DNA from: Magnolia sinica
Taxonomy: Eukaryota; Streptophyta; Magnoliopsida; Magnoliales; Magnoliaceae
DNA length: 64,000 bases
Reading direction: 5' to 3'
NCBI RefSeq assembly: GCF_029962835.1
Contig: NC_080579.1
Location: 82,291,959 to 82,355,958 of the forward strand
Below are positions 11,795-24,070 of this stretch, one piece after another. The notes under the pieces were generated by a model, which searched no databases, was not told the DNA's origin, and saw nothing but the letters and a program-made list of their open reading frames with translations. Every line of letters begins with the position of its first letter. The first letter of the stretch is position 1. Position numbers and translations under genes: made by a program.

Positions 11795-12177
11795 CTTGGT
11801 CATGGAGGCATTGGCTAAAGAGGATTGACGCTCTAAAAATTCAAGGTTCCTTCTCTTTTTGTCATATCTCAAGGGAGGTGAATGCCCTGGCGGATGGTTT
11901 GGCGCGTTTGGGCAACGGTTCTTAAGGGAACACCGTTTACTTCGACTTGTGTGATCTACTGACTCAGATCAAAGGGCTTATCTTCTTAGATAAAACAGGG
12001 CTGGGGTCCATTAGGAAGAGGTCCTAATAGTCAGTTTTGGGTTATTCGTTTTGCATAGTCATATGATAGGCACCCCCTTTTGGTGGGGTGCTCGAAAAAG
12101 ATGTCCAGTTCGTGTAAAATTTTCCTTTGTGAATTGAAAGTTTCTTATTAAAAAAGAAAAAAAAAGAAAAAAAAAGG
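11795..12177 (+). mobile_element. 5'-truncated LINE tail (RNase H C-terminus + A-rich tail)
   Basis: Encodes the end of a LINE RNase H (GSFSFCHISREVNALADGLA at about 11840-11910). It continues through a short 3' UTR to AAAAAAGAAAAAAAAAGAAA at 12150-12177. Imperfect 13-bp duplications, GTAGGCCTCATGT (11782-11794) and GTAAGCCTCACGT (12178-12190), flank it. It inserted at the end of one of the dispersed repeats. Confidence 0.8.
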
Positions 12178-12190
12178 GTAAGCCTCACGT

Positions 12191-13901
12191 TAAGGGCATC
12201 AGTATATATACCAATACATATTCCCCTCTCTTATGAGAGTCGAGAGAAATTACAATTGGTTGATTTGACTTTTGAATGACATATTTGACCCCCCTGCACG
12301 TAGGGCCCATCATAATATTTGGGAGAAATCCACTCTATCCATCTATTTGGATTGCATTTGTAGGCATCTCACCCACTACAACCAAAAGTTCAAAGTAGTA
12401 TTGAGGGTTCCTAGTCAAAATTGGGAGCCACCGACGAGGTAGGCAGTTGAACTGCTTACCACATGGACGAAGCTTGCACATTATTACTTTCGAGTGTGAA
12501 TAGTTCTCCAGTCTTAAAAACTTCAAAATTATTGAGAGCTTGCGCAGTCTTGCACTTTTCTCTTATTAGCTCAAATAGCGTAAGGGAAGTAAATGACGGA
12601 ATTTTTTTTTAAACATGCCTTTGGGGTTTCTGGTTGTTGATCTGAATAGGAAGTTAAAAAACCTTAAAGGAGCATCTGGAATTCCATCTGGGGAATCCCC
12701 CCGACACTATTTGAGCTCTTAAGAGCGAGGTACAATATTGTGCAAGCACTAATTGATCTTACAGTTTACAAGATTGAAGAGGGTTTCACACTTGAAAAGA
12801 GTTTAGTGTTGTCATCTATGGAAAAGAGATGAATTACAAGTAGAGTTACATACTTATCATAAATTATGATAAAGAATAGTTCGTCTTTTCTTTTACCTCT
12901 TAACACAAATCACCTCATGTCTGCTGGCAAATGTATCCTTTTTAGAGTACACATCTTTATCCTTTCTTGAAAAAGAATGGAGAGAAGCAAATCACATTAT
13001 GATAACTTCATACATAGGGAGAGGTTTGCATGTCCACATGTGGATAGGGTGAGAACCGTACATAAATGCATATACATTCTATGAACTGAACATAGTACCT
13101 GCACATGAAAATGTGAAACTTATGAATTGATCTGTGCCTCTATAATATCTAAATCGAAACTATATTCACACATGCAAAGAAGAGACATGAATTACATTGC
13201 ATAAATATAATAATAGAGAATGTAAATTTGGTAAATCCATCAACTTGTCAAATTCAGAAAATTTGTATTGGATTTGGAATTGGGAAATTTTAAAGTCTAA
13301 TATACGATGAAATGTCTTGCCTTTTTCCTGAAATAGTTTTACAGAGAGTTTCTAGTCTTTAAAAAAAAGTATTTTTTTTCAATTAAATAATGAAAATCAT
13401 GCATGCATAACAAATCCACGTGGCATATGCATGTGTAAGCTAAGGCATTCATCAGGTGGGCCACCATGAATGCTTCGAAATCAGCCCATTTAGTTTAGTG
13501 GGCCACAAGAAGATGACAAACGCACTTGTTACATTAATAAGTTATCATTGATAAACAACAAAAGAAGATAGGAGCATATATGTATTGATTGCGTTGGTAA
13601 GTCATTAATAAACAACATGCAAATATATGATATTTTCATGGGACAAAGTAGGGCCACTTCATATGACTATCTGGTCTTGCCAATGATAAGATCTGAAAAT
13701 AGAATATTTTGCTATTTCTGATTTATATAACCAATAATTTTCCACAACAACAGAACATAAAATAAAAATGACCCTTTCAAGTTCATATATAGTTTCCTAA
13801 ATATAAAATGAGAACTTAAAGATTATATATAACCATAGAACTACATATTACGGGACTGTAGGCTAGAAGATGAAAAGAATTTTGTGATCTTGATGGCCTA
13901 T
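12191..13901. other. Intergenic, nothing recognised
   Basis: AT-rich sequence without a supported gene. A roughly 130-bp segment at 13378-13505 resembles 29950-30075 on the other side of the CACTA element. Confidence 0.5.
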
Positions 13902-14190
13902 GACTACACCAAAATTCATTTAGGAACAGTTTTAAACCGTTCCTAAATGCTTCAGGAACAGTTTAAAACCATTCCTAAATGAGGATGAGGCATCGCAGAA
14001 AAACAGGAATGGTTCAGAACCGTTTTGGGTACCATTTCAAAATTTAGAAACGGAATTTTAGGAATAGTTTTAAACCGTTCTAGTGCCAACGGTCTTGAAC
14101 GCAATTTTAGGAATGGTTTTAAACCGTTCTTAATGTAACTGTTAGATTTTAGGACGGAATTTTAGGAACAATTTTAAACCCTGATAAACA
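13902..14190. repeat. CACTA left terminus with palindromic subterminal repeats
   Basis: The terminus is followed by about six variants of AGGAACGGTTTTAAACCGTTCC, in both orientations because the unit is itself palindromic. Such subterminal arrays are the transposase-binding regions of known CACTA elements. Confidence 0.75.
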
Positions 14191-14569
14191 CATAAAATTT
14201 AGGGTCAAGGGAAATAAATTAACAAAAGTTTATTGCATTCCATCAAAATAGAGATTAATCCAAAGAAAAACATAAGAAAATAATGTGCTTGAAGATATTT
14301 CATTGCATTTGGATGCACTATCACATTGAATTACAATTATTAAATTTTGAGTCCCATGTCAGCATTCAATTCAAGTTGCCTGGCCATCTGAAGGCAACCC
14401 TATTTTAAATCATTAAGGAAGAGTGTTAAGATTCTAAGGAATATTGTGCACTTATAGTGCGCACTTATGGAACTGTATGAAAACACCCTTTGTAGAAGCA
14501 TTTCTCTATAACAATATGGCAGAAAAACTAGTAGTTTAATGAAAGAAAAGGTCTCACCAATGAATATAA

Positions 14570-15178
14570 GCTACTGGTGTCCATAAAATGTAGAGGGCCT
14601 GAAGCAATTCTGTAATATGAAAATGCTAGTCAGTCCAAACTAACATGCACAACCGTTAGAGAAGTTAATGAAATGAATGAATTACACATAAATAAACCAG
14701 AGAATTTGAAACCAATATAAACTTCAAAAGGCCAAGAGATTGTGCTACCAATAAGTTCAACTTTCCTATTAGACTGTACAAAATTCATTTCAGGTAAGAG
14801 CAAACTATAAATGATACAAAATCTACTTGTTTCCTAGAGTACACAAGTTTACAAGGAAAAGTCCAACAAGAACATTAACAAACAAAGACTACTTTCCAAG
14901 ATGCCTCTATACGAGCCTTACTACACTGTGCAAATGTTTCAAGACCTGCCACCTGATAAACCATACCCAGCTGTAGTCATATCAAAAGGCTTTATGGGTT
15001 GATCCATCATACTAACCAGCTGTAGAATGTCTTGCAAATGTCTTAACATATTTGGGCACCATTTTAAAACTGGCTGGAAACACTCAGGAGGGAATTCAGA
15101 AGTATTGTGACGCTCTAAAGATGGACAACCACTATGCCGTAATCTCACAATCTCTTCGATTCTTGTTTTATTGGTATG
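14570..15178 (-). pseudogene. Unidentified exon-like fragments (possible captured gene)
   Basis: On the minus strand, 15170-14950 is open for over 70 codons with protein-like composition (IEEIVRLRHSGCPSLERH, FPPECFQPVLKWCPNMLRH, LQDILQLVSMMDQ). It is followed by a possible donor (ATCAG|GTGG). Further along at about 14620-14570 lies a second piece (LLQALYILWTPVAYIH) ending in TTG|GTGAGA, a good donor. Together they look like two exons of one gene. I do not recognise the family. They lie inside the CACTA element next to the SPINDLY-like exons but on the opposite strand. Confidence 0.4.
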
Positions 15179-15237
15179 ACCTTCATATATTTTATATTTC
15201 ACAGCAACCTTGTTAAATCTTTGTGTTTCAAATCTAG

Positions 15238-15597
15238 CCTATATATTATAATCTTGGGGTGGTCTATTATGAGATGCTGCAATATGATTTGGCTCTTAGC
15301 TGCTACGAGAAAGCTGCACTACAAAGGCCTATGTATGTTGAAGCATATTGCAACATGGGTATTATATATAAAAACCGTGGGGACTTGGAATCAACTATTG
15401 CTTGCTACGAGAGGTAGTTCACTGCTTATCTGCTCTCATATTTGAGGTCGTAAATAGTGCATGACTCTTGATGCATTTTGATTGATATTTATCTTTAGTG
15501 ATGGACGTTCTGCTATGTCAGGTGTTTGACAGTGTCTCTAAATTTTGAGATTGCCAAGAATAACATGGCAATAGCCTTGACAGACTTAGGAACAAAG
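15238..15597 (+). pseudogene. SPY-like: SPINDLY-like TPR gene fragment, two exons with intron retained
   Basis: Exon A (15238-15413) encodes TPR sequence YYNLGVVYYEMLQYDLALSC...KAALQRPMY...AYCNMGIIYKNRGDLEST. Exon B (15522-15597) encodes NFEIAKNNMAIALTDLGTK. The donor GAG|GTAG and acceptor TGTCAG|G join in phase to restore an Arg codon. These residues match what I remember of consecutive TPR units of plant SPINDLY, the O-fucosyltransferase that restrains gibberellin signalling. Only about 84 codons are present, with no catalytic domain and no promoter evidence, so it is a captured fragment. Both exons remain open, implying recent capture or chance. The splice-retaining genomic copy shows DNA-level rather than mRNA-mediated capture. 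Confidence 0.82.
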
Positions 15598-18500
15598 GTG
15601 GGTTTCATTTCAAGGTCCTACATAGTAAGTTACCAGAATATCTCCATATAGCCAGATGTTTGAGCCTAGATGTCGAGAACGGAATATCTCCATATAGCAA
15701 GTTACTGGATAAATCCCTACAGAAAACAAACCAACAAAAATTTCAGTTATATCCTCCATTACATTCTCAATTGCATCAGTCCCTTGTTTTTAGTGTATGA
15801 GAAAAGTGGACATATAGGAAAAACACGACCAATGGTCCATATGCAACACATGTAAATGGCCTAACTAATGAGTGGATCAAATTGGTTTTTAGGGTAAGGC
15901 ATGTTGATGGTGAGACCCACCTGATGAATAGCCTTATCATGCACACATCTACTACAACGATAACCGTCAACCTCATGTGAGAAAGCATGCATAGCATTTC
16001 TCCTTCAAATCATTATGTTCACAGCTATAATAGTAGAGTCACTTTAAGGCTAACTTTGACATTGGTAAGCTTTAAGGAACATATTATTTGGTAGCAAGAC
16101 ACGCCTCTTAGAAAACATGTGCCCTTCTAAAGGAAAATGTTGCATGCCTATTGGTAATTCCAGAGCTTCCTATAAGAAAAGAATTTAGGGAACAATTTAC
16201 TGAAAATCGATCTTTCATTCCATTCTGGACTCAAGAAATTGCCACTTCTAGCATGGCAATAATAGAGAAATGAAATGGTAGAAACATATAAAAGAGAGAT
16301 GAACACAGTTCATATTTCTAGGGAAAATATACTTTATAGTCAAATAAATGAATAAAGTAGTAGAATTCTTGCTAATTGTAACAAAGCAGTGGAGAAATGC
16401 AACCCATTTGTAAAACAAAATCAAAGATTCCCTAGTCTGGAAACTTGGGTCACTAATTGGACTCCCAAGCAAACCAAAACCATCTTTTTATGACATTCAA
16501 GTGAAGAAAATTATAGAAAATTCACAGAATTAGAATAAGAACAACTCATGTTGCAAAAAACTGACATTTAAGGTGTAAGTTTTTCCCAGAACAAAAACAC
16601 CAACTAGATCTCAAGGCCTTTTCTTTTCTTTTCTTTTTTGTTCTTTTTCTTTTTTAAATGAGAAAATGTTGTGCATCATTGGCATTGAAACAAAGGAACT
16701 ATCCAATCATCAATAAAACCCTTGGTAGTTGGGGTGAATTTCAATGCACTATCAAATTGAATTGCAAACATTGGTATAATAAAATGGAAATAACTAAACT
16801 ACAATTTCCTCCCTTAGCAGGCAGGCATGCAGACATATGGATGGAATGGACTCTATTGATCAATAATTCTCTGTGGACTATACAACTTATCTGAATCAAA
16901 TAATCATTCCAACCAAAAAAAAAAATACACTTAGCAAAGGAAACAAAAGAGGAAACATACTCACCCCATACTCACAGATGGCAATGGTTTTAAGAACCAC
17001 AAACTCACAGATGGCAATATACGAAAACAACATGATCCCTGCTAGCAGCAGTTGCACTGCTCCATGTGGACATGCCCTGGCCAAGGAATCAGGGCAATCC
17101 ACTCATCAGGTTGGTCACACGTCCTCAAAAGAAATGGATGGTTAAAAAATATTGATCTCTGGTCCACATTCATTGTACATGATTGGCCCACATGTATCAA
17201 ATGACATGTGTCAGTGTGAGAGCCTAGAAACCACACCAATATGGATTCTTTCACATTTCTCAACTAGGAGCTCCAAGAACAGTAGCCCAATAAACAAAGA
17301 AAGGGAAACAATAAAAAATAAAATAGAAAAATAAGTTGTAACAATCTATCAAAAAAATTATAATAATGATGTCTCTTACCATTGCTAGTACATGCCTTGA
17401 TAAATCAACTCGTCTAAGTCACTGCCTATTTTTACACCAATCATGCACCCTCTTTGTCCTTCATATACCACCATTAAAACAAAATCATTATAATAGAAGG
17501 AAAAAAGAAAAAGAAATTAAGAGAGATCTTTTATGGGTTTTATTTAAAAAGTTAAGAGAGAAAAATTCATATATGTGTGTATATTTCAAACGAATAGAAT
17601 TGGATTGGATTGGATCCTTATATATGTGTCAAATCTAGTTTTTAGTGAAAAGTCACTGCCACCATTATTTCATCCCTTCATCTGGAAGTGCCTTGGAAAA
17701 TAGTTTTATAGAATGCTTTTTTTACAACATAATCTTTTGTTCGCTTCAAGTACCTTGAAACTTAAAGGAATAATATTCCGGGGCAGGGAAAAGGAAAACA
17801 GAATTCACCATTCAGGATTCATTTTCCATGGTATCCCATGAAATCACCACATAGACAATCATCGTCAATTTGAGGTACTTCCATGTACTACCAAAATGAA
17901 CCATTTCTAGACATTTTTCATGGTTTTAAGCATTAATATCAAACTAAAATTGAACCTCCTTACAATGGCATCTTGAGCTTTCAAATTCTCCATATTAAAA
18001 TTCCATGCACTGATTCCACGAATGTACTCTTGTTGCAAGACCCAAAGAGAATGAGTGCAAGAAATTCCAAGTATATAGATAATATCAACATGATTAGCTC
18101 CCAGCTATTAGCACTAGTGTTTCATAACAAAAGCCCAACAAAGAGACTGGGTTGAAAACCATATATTTCATAACAAGAACGGTTTCATCTTAATCATTTC
18201 ATTACTTTTAAACTTTTCATCAATGATATAGTTCACAAGTAAACATATCTATAACCTTCACCAACTAATGGAACCATACTTCGCCAACCCCTGTTGATAA
18301 GCAATATTTACTGGTCAGAAATTAAATCAAGTAACGAAACAAACAACCACTGTCAAAATCCAACTACTAGAGTTATATATAGTATAGGATCAGTAGGCAA
18401 TGCCCCTTGATTTAAAAAATAAAATAAAATAAAAACCTTTTTACATGTGTCGAATGTGATGAACAGATATACATGTAACACTTGCCATAGATAAAATGAA

Positions 18501-18701
18501 GAAAGTAAATTCGTAACCCTCCAGCTCAGGTGACAACCCATACATATTGTGGCCCAAACAAACTGATGACAGGATCATTAAAACCATAGGCCACACTGCT
18601 CAAACGGTTGAAGACTCCGCTTCCTAGAGGGCTGGTTTCAGATGTTGGTGCACAGTATACCTAGCACATCCCTGAAAGTTCAGCAATATCAGCCATGAGC
18701 T
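15598..18701. other. CACTA interior without recognised genes
   Basis: About 3.1 kb of AT-rich sequence with only short, unconvincing ORFs on both strands. No domain or splice-bounded exon was recognised. Confidence 0.5.
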
Positions 18702-18719
18702 AGATTCTTGAAAACAGAG

Positions 18720-20955
18720 GTCAGAGGTCCTAAGTAGAGGCTTCTCACATCTGGTAGCTAGCGGCCGCTGCTCTCCCTACAAGCTGAAACAAGGGTGTAA
18801 TCTAGTTTCCCACCTATTGTACATGGATGACACAGTCCTTTTTCTCAACGGTGGTAGAGTCTCGATTAAAGCAGTGGCTAATTTCCTTTCCTCCAATCAA
18901 GCCGCTTCAGGCCAAAAGATCAACCACTTGAAGAGCTGCTTCTATCACTCCTCCTCTCTTCCTGTTAGCCGAACAAGAATCATTGAAAGAATCCTTAGTA
19001 TCCCCAGTTCTGTCTCCTCATTTACTTACCTTGGTGTCCCTCTCATTAAAGGTAGGTCCACGAATGCTATCTTCCAACCATTAATTGACAAGATTGAAGC
19101 GAGGATTCTAGGCTGGACGGCTAGGTATCTATCACAGGTGGGTAGACATACTCTCATAAATCATGTTCTATGCAGCATCCCGATTCATTCAATGGTGGCA
19201 GCGATGATCCCATCTCAAGTAGTAGCAAAAATTGAATAAAAAATGGCAAATTTTTTTTGAGGTTGGCATGAAGGCAGGAAGAAGCTGCACTGGTTGAAAT
19301 GGAATAAGATCGCCTTGCCCAAGGGAGAAGGAGGGCTGGATAGTAGAAAGCTGAAGGACGTGTTGAAAGCCCTTAGACTGAAGATGGCTTGGTCCGTGCT
19401 TATCTGGGACGGTTCTAACCTATGGGTGAATTTTATGCACTCCAAATATGGCCTTGCTCGTCTTGATACTGCGGGTAACGCACAACTAGTGAGTGCATCC
19501 CCGCTATGGAAGCATATAGTGAGGACAACTCCTATTATTATCAGCAACGCACAATGGCACGTTAGACATGGGGATTTGAGTTTTTGACAATGTAATTGGA
19601 GCAGACTCGGTCCTTTTGCAGCATGCATTTCTCTCCCGATCCCCCCAGATATCCTTCGCCTTAAATTTCAAGATATGCTGCATCACGATGGCTTAGACCC
19701 GGCTTCTCCAGTGATCAATTTCCTATCTAGCGATGTAATCGACCGTATAAGAGCTGGGGGTTTCTGCACGTCATTTGACTCTGATTATCTGTTCTGGCCG
19801 CTCGATCGAACAGGTAACTTCTCAGTCAAGTCCACGTGGAGTCTATGTAGATCAAGAGGTCTGGAAACTCCTTGGGTGATCAAGATTTAGAGTGATGTCA
19901 TCCCCCCGAAGATTTCTGTTTTCATCTGGCATTTGGTTCAGGGGGTTATCCCTGTTGAAGACAGAATCCAAAGTAAGGGCGTCAGTATTGCTTCAAAGTG
20001 TGTCTGTTGTGATTCAGAAAACTCTTTCCCCTAAACGAAATCCCTCTCACATCTTTTCATCAACGGAGTTCTAATGGACAAGGTATGGACAGTTTTCAAA
20101 GCCATTTTTAATCTTCATATTCCCCACCAGGGAACCATCATCGAGAAGCTTCACTCATGGTGGAATATTCAGCTCCCAAGTGGCGTTTCATACAGTCTTT
20201 AGAGTCTCACCCCCTGTTTAATATTTTGGGAATTATGGCGGGCCAGGAACGCTGCTAAGTTTAGTGGAATTACTCCATCGGTGGATGGAGTGGTGGGTCG
20301 TATCAAGTGGTGGATGTCCAAATTAGGGAGTGCTCTCCCTAGCCCAATGCTGAATAGCAGATCCGACCAGTCATTGTACCTCTGCCTGGTATCCCGGCTC
20401 GGCCTAGCGGAACTAAAACAGCAAAGATCATTTATTGGTCCAGACCAACCATTGGATGGGTGAAAGTAAATGTAGATGGCTCTACATTGGGTAATCCATG
20501 CCCTTTGAGAGGTGGGGGGATTTGTAGAGATTCGTTAGGCTCTTTTCTTTTTGCATTCTCCTCTGGATATGGGCCTGACTTAAACAATAGAGCTGAGCTA
20601 TGGGCATTGTATGAAGCCATGAAGATTTGCGTCGGTCAAGGGTATGCTCAGATCCAGCCAGAATCTGATTCGAAATGCGTGGTGGACGCATTCAATGGGA
20701 TTTCCTCTCCAGCTTGGAAATGGGGATATTGGTGGTCTTGAATCTCCTCCCTGAAAAATAGGGGCAGGTTTGTCATTTCTTACATCCTGAGAGAGGGGAG
20801 CAGCCTAGCTGATGGCTTGACAAAAATAGGGGCGGGAATTCAAGTTCATACGGTGTTTCACTCAGTGAGGGACCTCCCGTCGGCCATCAGGGGTATGTAT
20901 ATATTAGACAAGATTGGCATGGGCACAAACAGAACATCCACCTCTAATTCCTAGT
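18720..20955 (+). pseudogene. LINE ORF2 C-terminal half (RT palm, zf-RVT, RNase H), decayed
   Basis: The RT catalytic motif reads YMDDTVLF near 18820. The thumb-like region follows with GQKINHLKSCF and TARYLSQVGRHTLINHVL to 19240. A linker (LRLKMAWSVLIWDGSNLWV) and zf-RVT segment span 19300-20190 with frameshifts. RNase H begins with VNVDGSTLGNP (first catalytic Asp intact), NRAELWALYEA and ESDSKCVVDAF (20460-20740). It ends with LADGLTKIGAG after one stop. Fragmented and not functional. Confidence 0.85.
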
Positions 20956-21099
20956 GGGGGCTCCCTGGGGTATTTTTTGGGGCTTAAGGCTGCTTACAAT
21001 AGGCTCTCTGGGGTATATTTTGTTTCCCAGGAAGCCCAAATCTCTGTACAAATTAGACAGATCAGTTTTTGTAACTTTCTCCATATGAAATGAAAATTT

Positions 21100-21102
<3 letters not shown>

Positions 21103-21130
<28 letters not shown>
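21103..21130 (+). repeat. 28-T run at the LINE 3' end
   Basis: Follows ATGAAATGAAAATTTAGA and abuts the target duplication. An A tail is expected in this orientation. Confidence 0.9.
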
Positions 21131-21136
<6 letters not shown>

Positions 21137-21146
21137 CTTGAAAACA

Positions 21147-22495
21147 ACAATTACAACTAATGAAAGAAATCATTTTAGGTGCATGGAAATTAAAAAGAAA
21201 AAAGAAGAAGAAGAAGAAGAAAAACCCCCACAAATTATACCCATCTAAACATGGTATATAAATTTAGCAATTTAAAATGTGGACATGAAAAAAGTAATAG
21301 TTATTTTAATCAACATAGTTCGAAAATGAATCAACGTTCTTTTCATTAAGCAAATAAAATTTCAGCTTTCAAGACCAACTGCTACTTTCTAAGTCTACAA
21401 TACCATAGCTTTCAGGATTAATAGCTACTTTCAGGACTAATTTACACACCAATCCATACCTCAAGTGGTAGACTGAATGAAAATAACCTCAATTCCTAAG
21501 TAGGGTGTGGCTAACAGTAGGGGTATGTGTACTAATGTATTAACTAATTTTATTTTATTTTTAAAAATAGTCTAAAAGACTATTAAGGATTTCAAATATG
21601 TGGAAGTCTCAAAAGGGCATAAAGGAATGTTTCTTCAGATGGCCCCTGCAGCATTAGAATCTAAATTCAAATGATTATCTAAGATGATTTAGCCCTGCGT
21701 GGTAGCCATGGTATGATTGGCACCATTTTCTATCAAAACCTTAGAGATGTATGAAAGGTGTGTAGGCATTACGCAAGCATCATGTGGCACAATCCAAACC
21801 ATTCATATAAATCCCATGGGACTCTAAATCCCACTTTATAGTTGTAATATTCTCACTACAGGGCAATTCACAGCTATCTTTGTGAGAGTAGCATATTCAG
21901 AATCCCGGTATAGCCATCTTTATAAGGTTAACATGATTGGGATCTTTGGATTTTTAGGCCTGGTTACCATTGGTCATGCAATTAAATATAATGCATTCCA
22001 ACTGGCATTTATGAATGAAAGCCATCTAACTTACACAAATTGTGAAAACTTCTACACCAACAAAAATCAATGTAAATATTGTGAAAATGAACAAATATAT
22101 TTTCTATTTACCATGTGCTCTGTCCTACAAAGTTCGATCCCTTGTCAGCATTTGCCATAACCTATCAGGACAACCCAATTCATGTAAGGCCTGGAGGAAC
22201 GATACATTTCTCTCTACAAGTATGAGTATAGTATACAAAAAATCATGTCATCATCTTACCTTGTCTATATCATTTACACGGATCTCTGAGCATACAGAAA
22301 CACAACATTTTCCCCGGCCACGTGCGCCCACGTTGCAATGACTTTGTCTTTATATGCAGACATGTCCTCAAACTATTTCACACAGTTGCCTAAATTGCCA
22401 AATCTGTACTTTTTCTTTGTCATCTCAAAATTACATCCTCCCAAAACAGAAATGCTCACTGATCAAGTTGCCATGGCCTTAAATTTTAATAATTA
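21147..22495. other. CACTA interior, nothing recognised
   Basis: AT-rich sequence with a short GAA run near 21200. No supported gene, RNA or complete transposon. Confidence 0.45.
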
Positions 22496-22528
22496 AAAAA
22501 AAAAAAAAAAAACCTATTTTAAGGAACT

Positions 22529-22540
22529 GCTCTGATACCA
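22529..22540 (-). other. Primer binding site for initiator tRNA-Met
   Basis: The plus strand reads GCTCTGATACCA, so the minus strand reads TGGTATCAGAGC, the standard complement to the 3' end of initiator methionine tRNA used by many plant LTR retrotransposons. It marks the internal edge of a minus-strand 5' LTR. Confidence 0.8.
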
Positions 22541-22569
22541 CTTAAAAAGGCCTAGCTATATGTCCTAGA

Positions 22570-22589
22570 GGGGGGGGGGGGGGGGGGGG
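22570..22589 (+). repeat. 20-base G homopolymer
   Basis: Twenty consecutive G residues after TGTCCTAGA, possibly quadruplex-forming. Length may also reflect sequencing or polymerase slippage. Confidence 0.9.
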
Positions 22590-22778
22590 TGAATAGGACT
22601 ATGCCAAATTAAAACTTTAACAGCGGAATATAAATGAATAAAGTAAATATAGCACTTTAAACAAATCACATTACGAAAATGTAAAGCAACCTCAAATAAA
22701 GAGATTGATACCAATGTTATTCTAAGGACAACCTTGCACCATAAAAACTAAGGGTTTATGGCAGAACAACCTTACTAG

Positions 22779-22894
22779 AACAATTTGAATATCAAAAACT
22801 CAAATTGAAAGGAAATAGCAAGAAATAAATTTTAAGAACAATTTGAATATCAAAAACTCAAACTGAAAGGAAATAGCAAGAAATAAATTCTAAA
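22779..22894. repeat. Two-copy tandem repeat, 58-bp unit
   Basis: The unit AACAATTTGAATATCAAAAA... is repeated once with a single clear internal difference (AAATTG versus AAACTG). Confidence 0.85.
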
Positions 22895-23684
22895 CTATTA
22901 CAACATTCTTCACAATGCTTGAAATGTAAATATTACAACATTCACATCCACACATACATCCCACAAATTTGAATGATAAAAGAAATAAAAATTAAACAAA
23001 CATTCAAATCATAAGACATAAAGAATTATAGTGGTTCGCCGTGTGTTCACCAATTGTTAAACAACAGCCACACAGCTTGCTACTCCACTCCTAATATCCT
23101 CATACAGGGGATATTAGCGTTCACTATGAAAATAGGTTTCTTAGGTTCACTTAAAACCTTCACAATTGTGTTCTTTAAATGGGCTTACACAATTCAAAAA
23201 CCCCAACCTCTGAGTTTTCTGGCTCTCCTCAGATAACCAACAGATTGAGATATTTTTGGCTTAATCTCAAATAAAACCAAAAGCATAGAAGATTTACAAA
23301 AATGCAAAATACCTGGATTTCTCCTTTTGTAGTAGCCTGGAAGAACCAATCGGAGTAGAAGTTCGAATATAGAAGTTCAATGTCCAATACTCACTTTGAA
23401 ATGGTTCTAAGTTCTAATTGATTTTAAATTAAACCAAGTTGGGCTAGCTCTATTTGATTTTGATTCCAAGAAGTGAAATATCCTAATTCCTCTTTCAAAT
23501 TAGATTGGAATGCAAAAACAAAATCAAATAAGAAAAGCTAACAAAAGAGAATATTAAATATGCACAATGTAGCTTAGAAAGAACACAAACTTATCTCTCA
23601 GAGTGATGCTTTGATTTTACTTGAATTCGATATAAAACTCTGAAATTTGTGCTCTATTTATAGTTGCAGAAATTGCATCTATGA

Positions 23685-24070
23685 CTGGTCTTGTGGACAC
23701 TATGACTGGTCGTAGGACAAACTGCATTTTAAAATTTTGAGCGCGATCAGATAAAACTGTTCCACGACTGGTCGTAGGCCTTACACGACCAGTCGTGACA
23801 CCTCCACGACTGGTCGTGACCATCCTACGACTGGTCGTAAGGCACCAGGTTTGTTCGCTGTAGTTTGAGTCGAAGATCCTGGACTGGTCGTAGGATGAGT
23901 TATGCACTGTTCACACGACCGGTCGAATAGAGTCCAGGACTGGTCATAGCTTAACCAAAAAATTTTAAAATTTTACAACAAACTTACGACTGGTCTTGAA
24001 ATTTCTTGGACTGGTCGAGGCAGTTCTAGGACTAGTCGAACAAGGTTCAGGACTAGTCTTAGAACAGACC
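23685..24070 (-). repeat. Interspersed GACTGGTCGT motif cluster
   Basis: About 13 variants of (C/G)GACTGGTCGTA occur in under 400 bp, at irregular spacing and in both orientations (CGACCAGTCG is its complement). They lie inside the LTR remnant. Confidence 0.8.

Larger units (their letters stand above)
18717..21131 (+). mobile_element. 5'-truncated L1-type LINE with 15-bp target duplication
   Basis: Flanked by AGATTCTTGAAAACA at 18702-18716 and 21132-21146. The copy begins inside the RT palm domain (EVLSRGFSHLV region) and continues to the 3' end. It belongs to the same family as the 3.2-10.0 kb LINE: both share LKQGC, DDTVLFLNGGR, GQKIN, YLG(I/V)PLI and SPAWKWGYWW-type words. It ends in 28 T residues (21103-21130), not an A tail. 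Confidence 0.9.
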
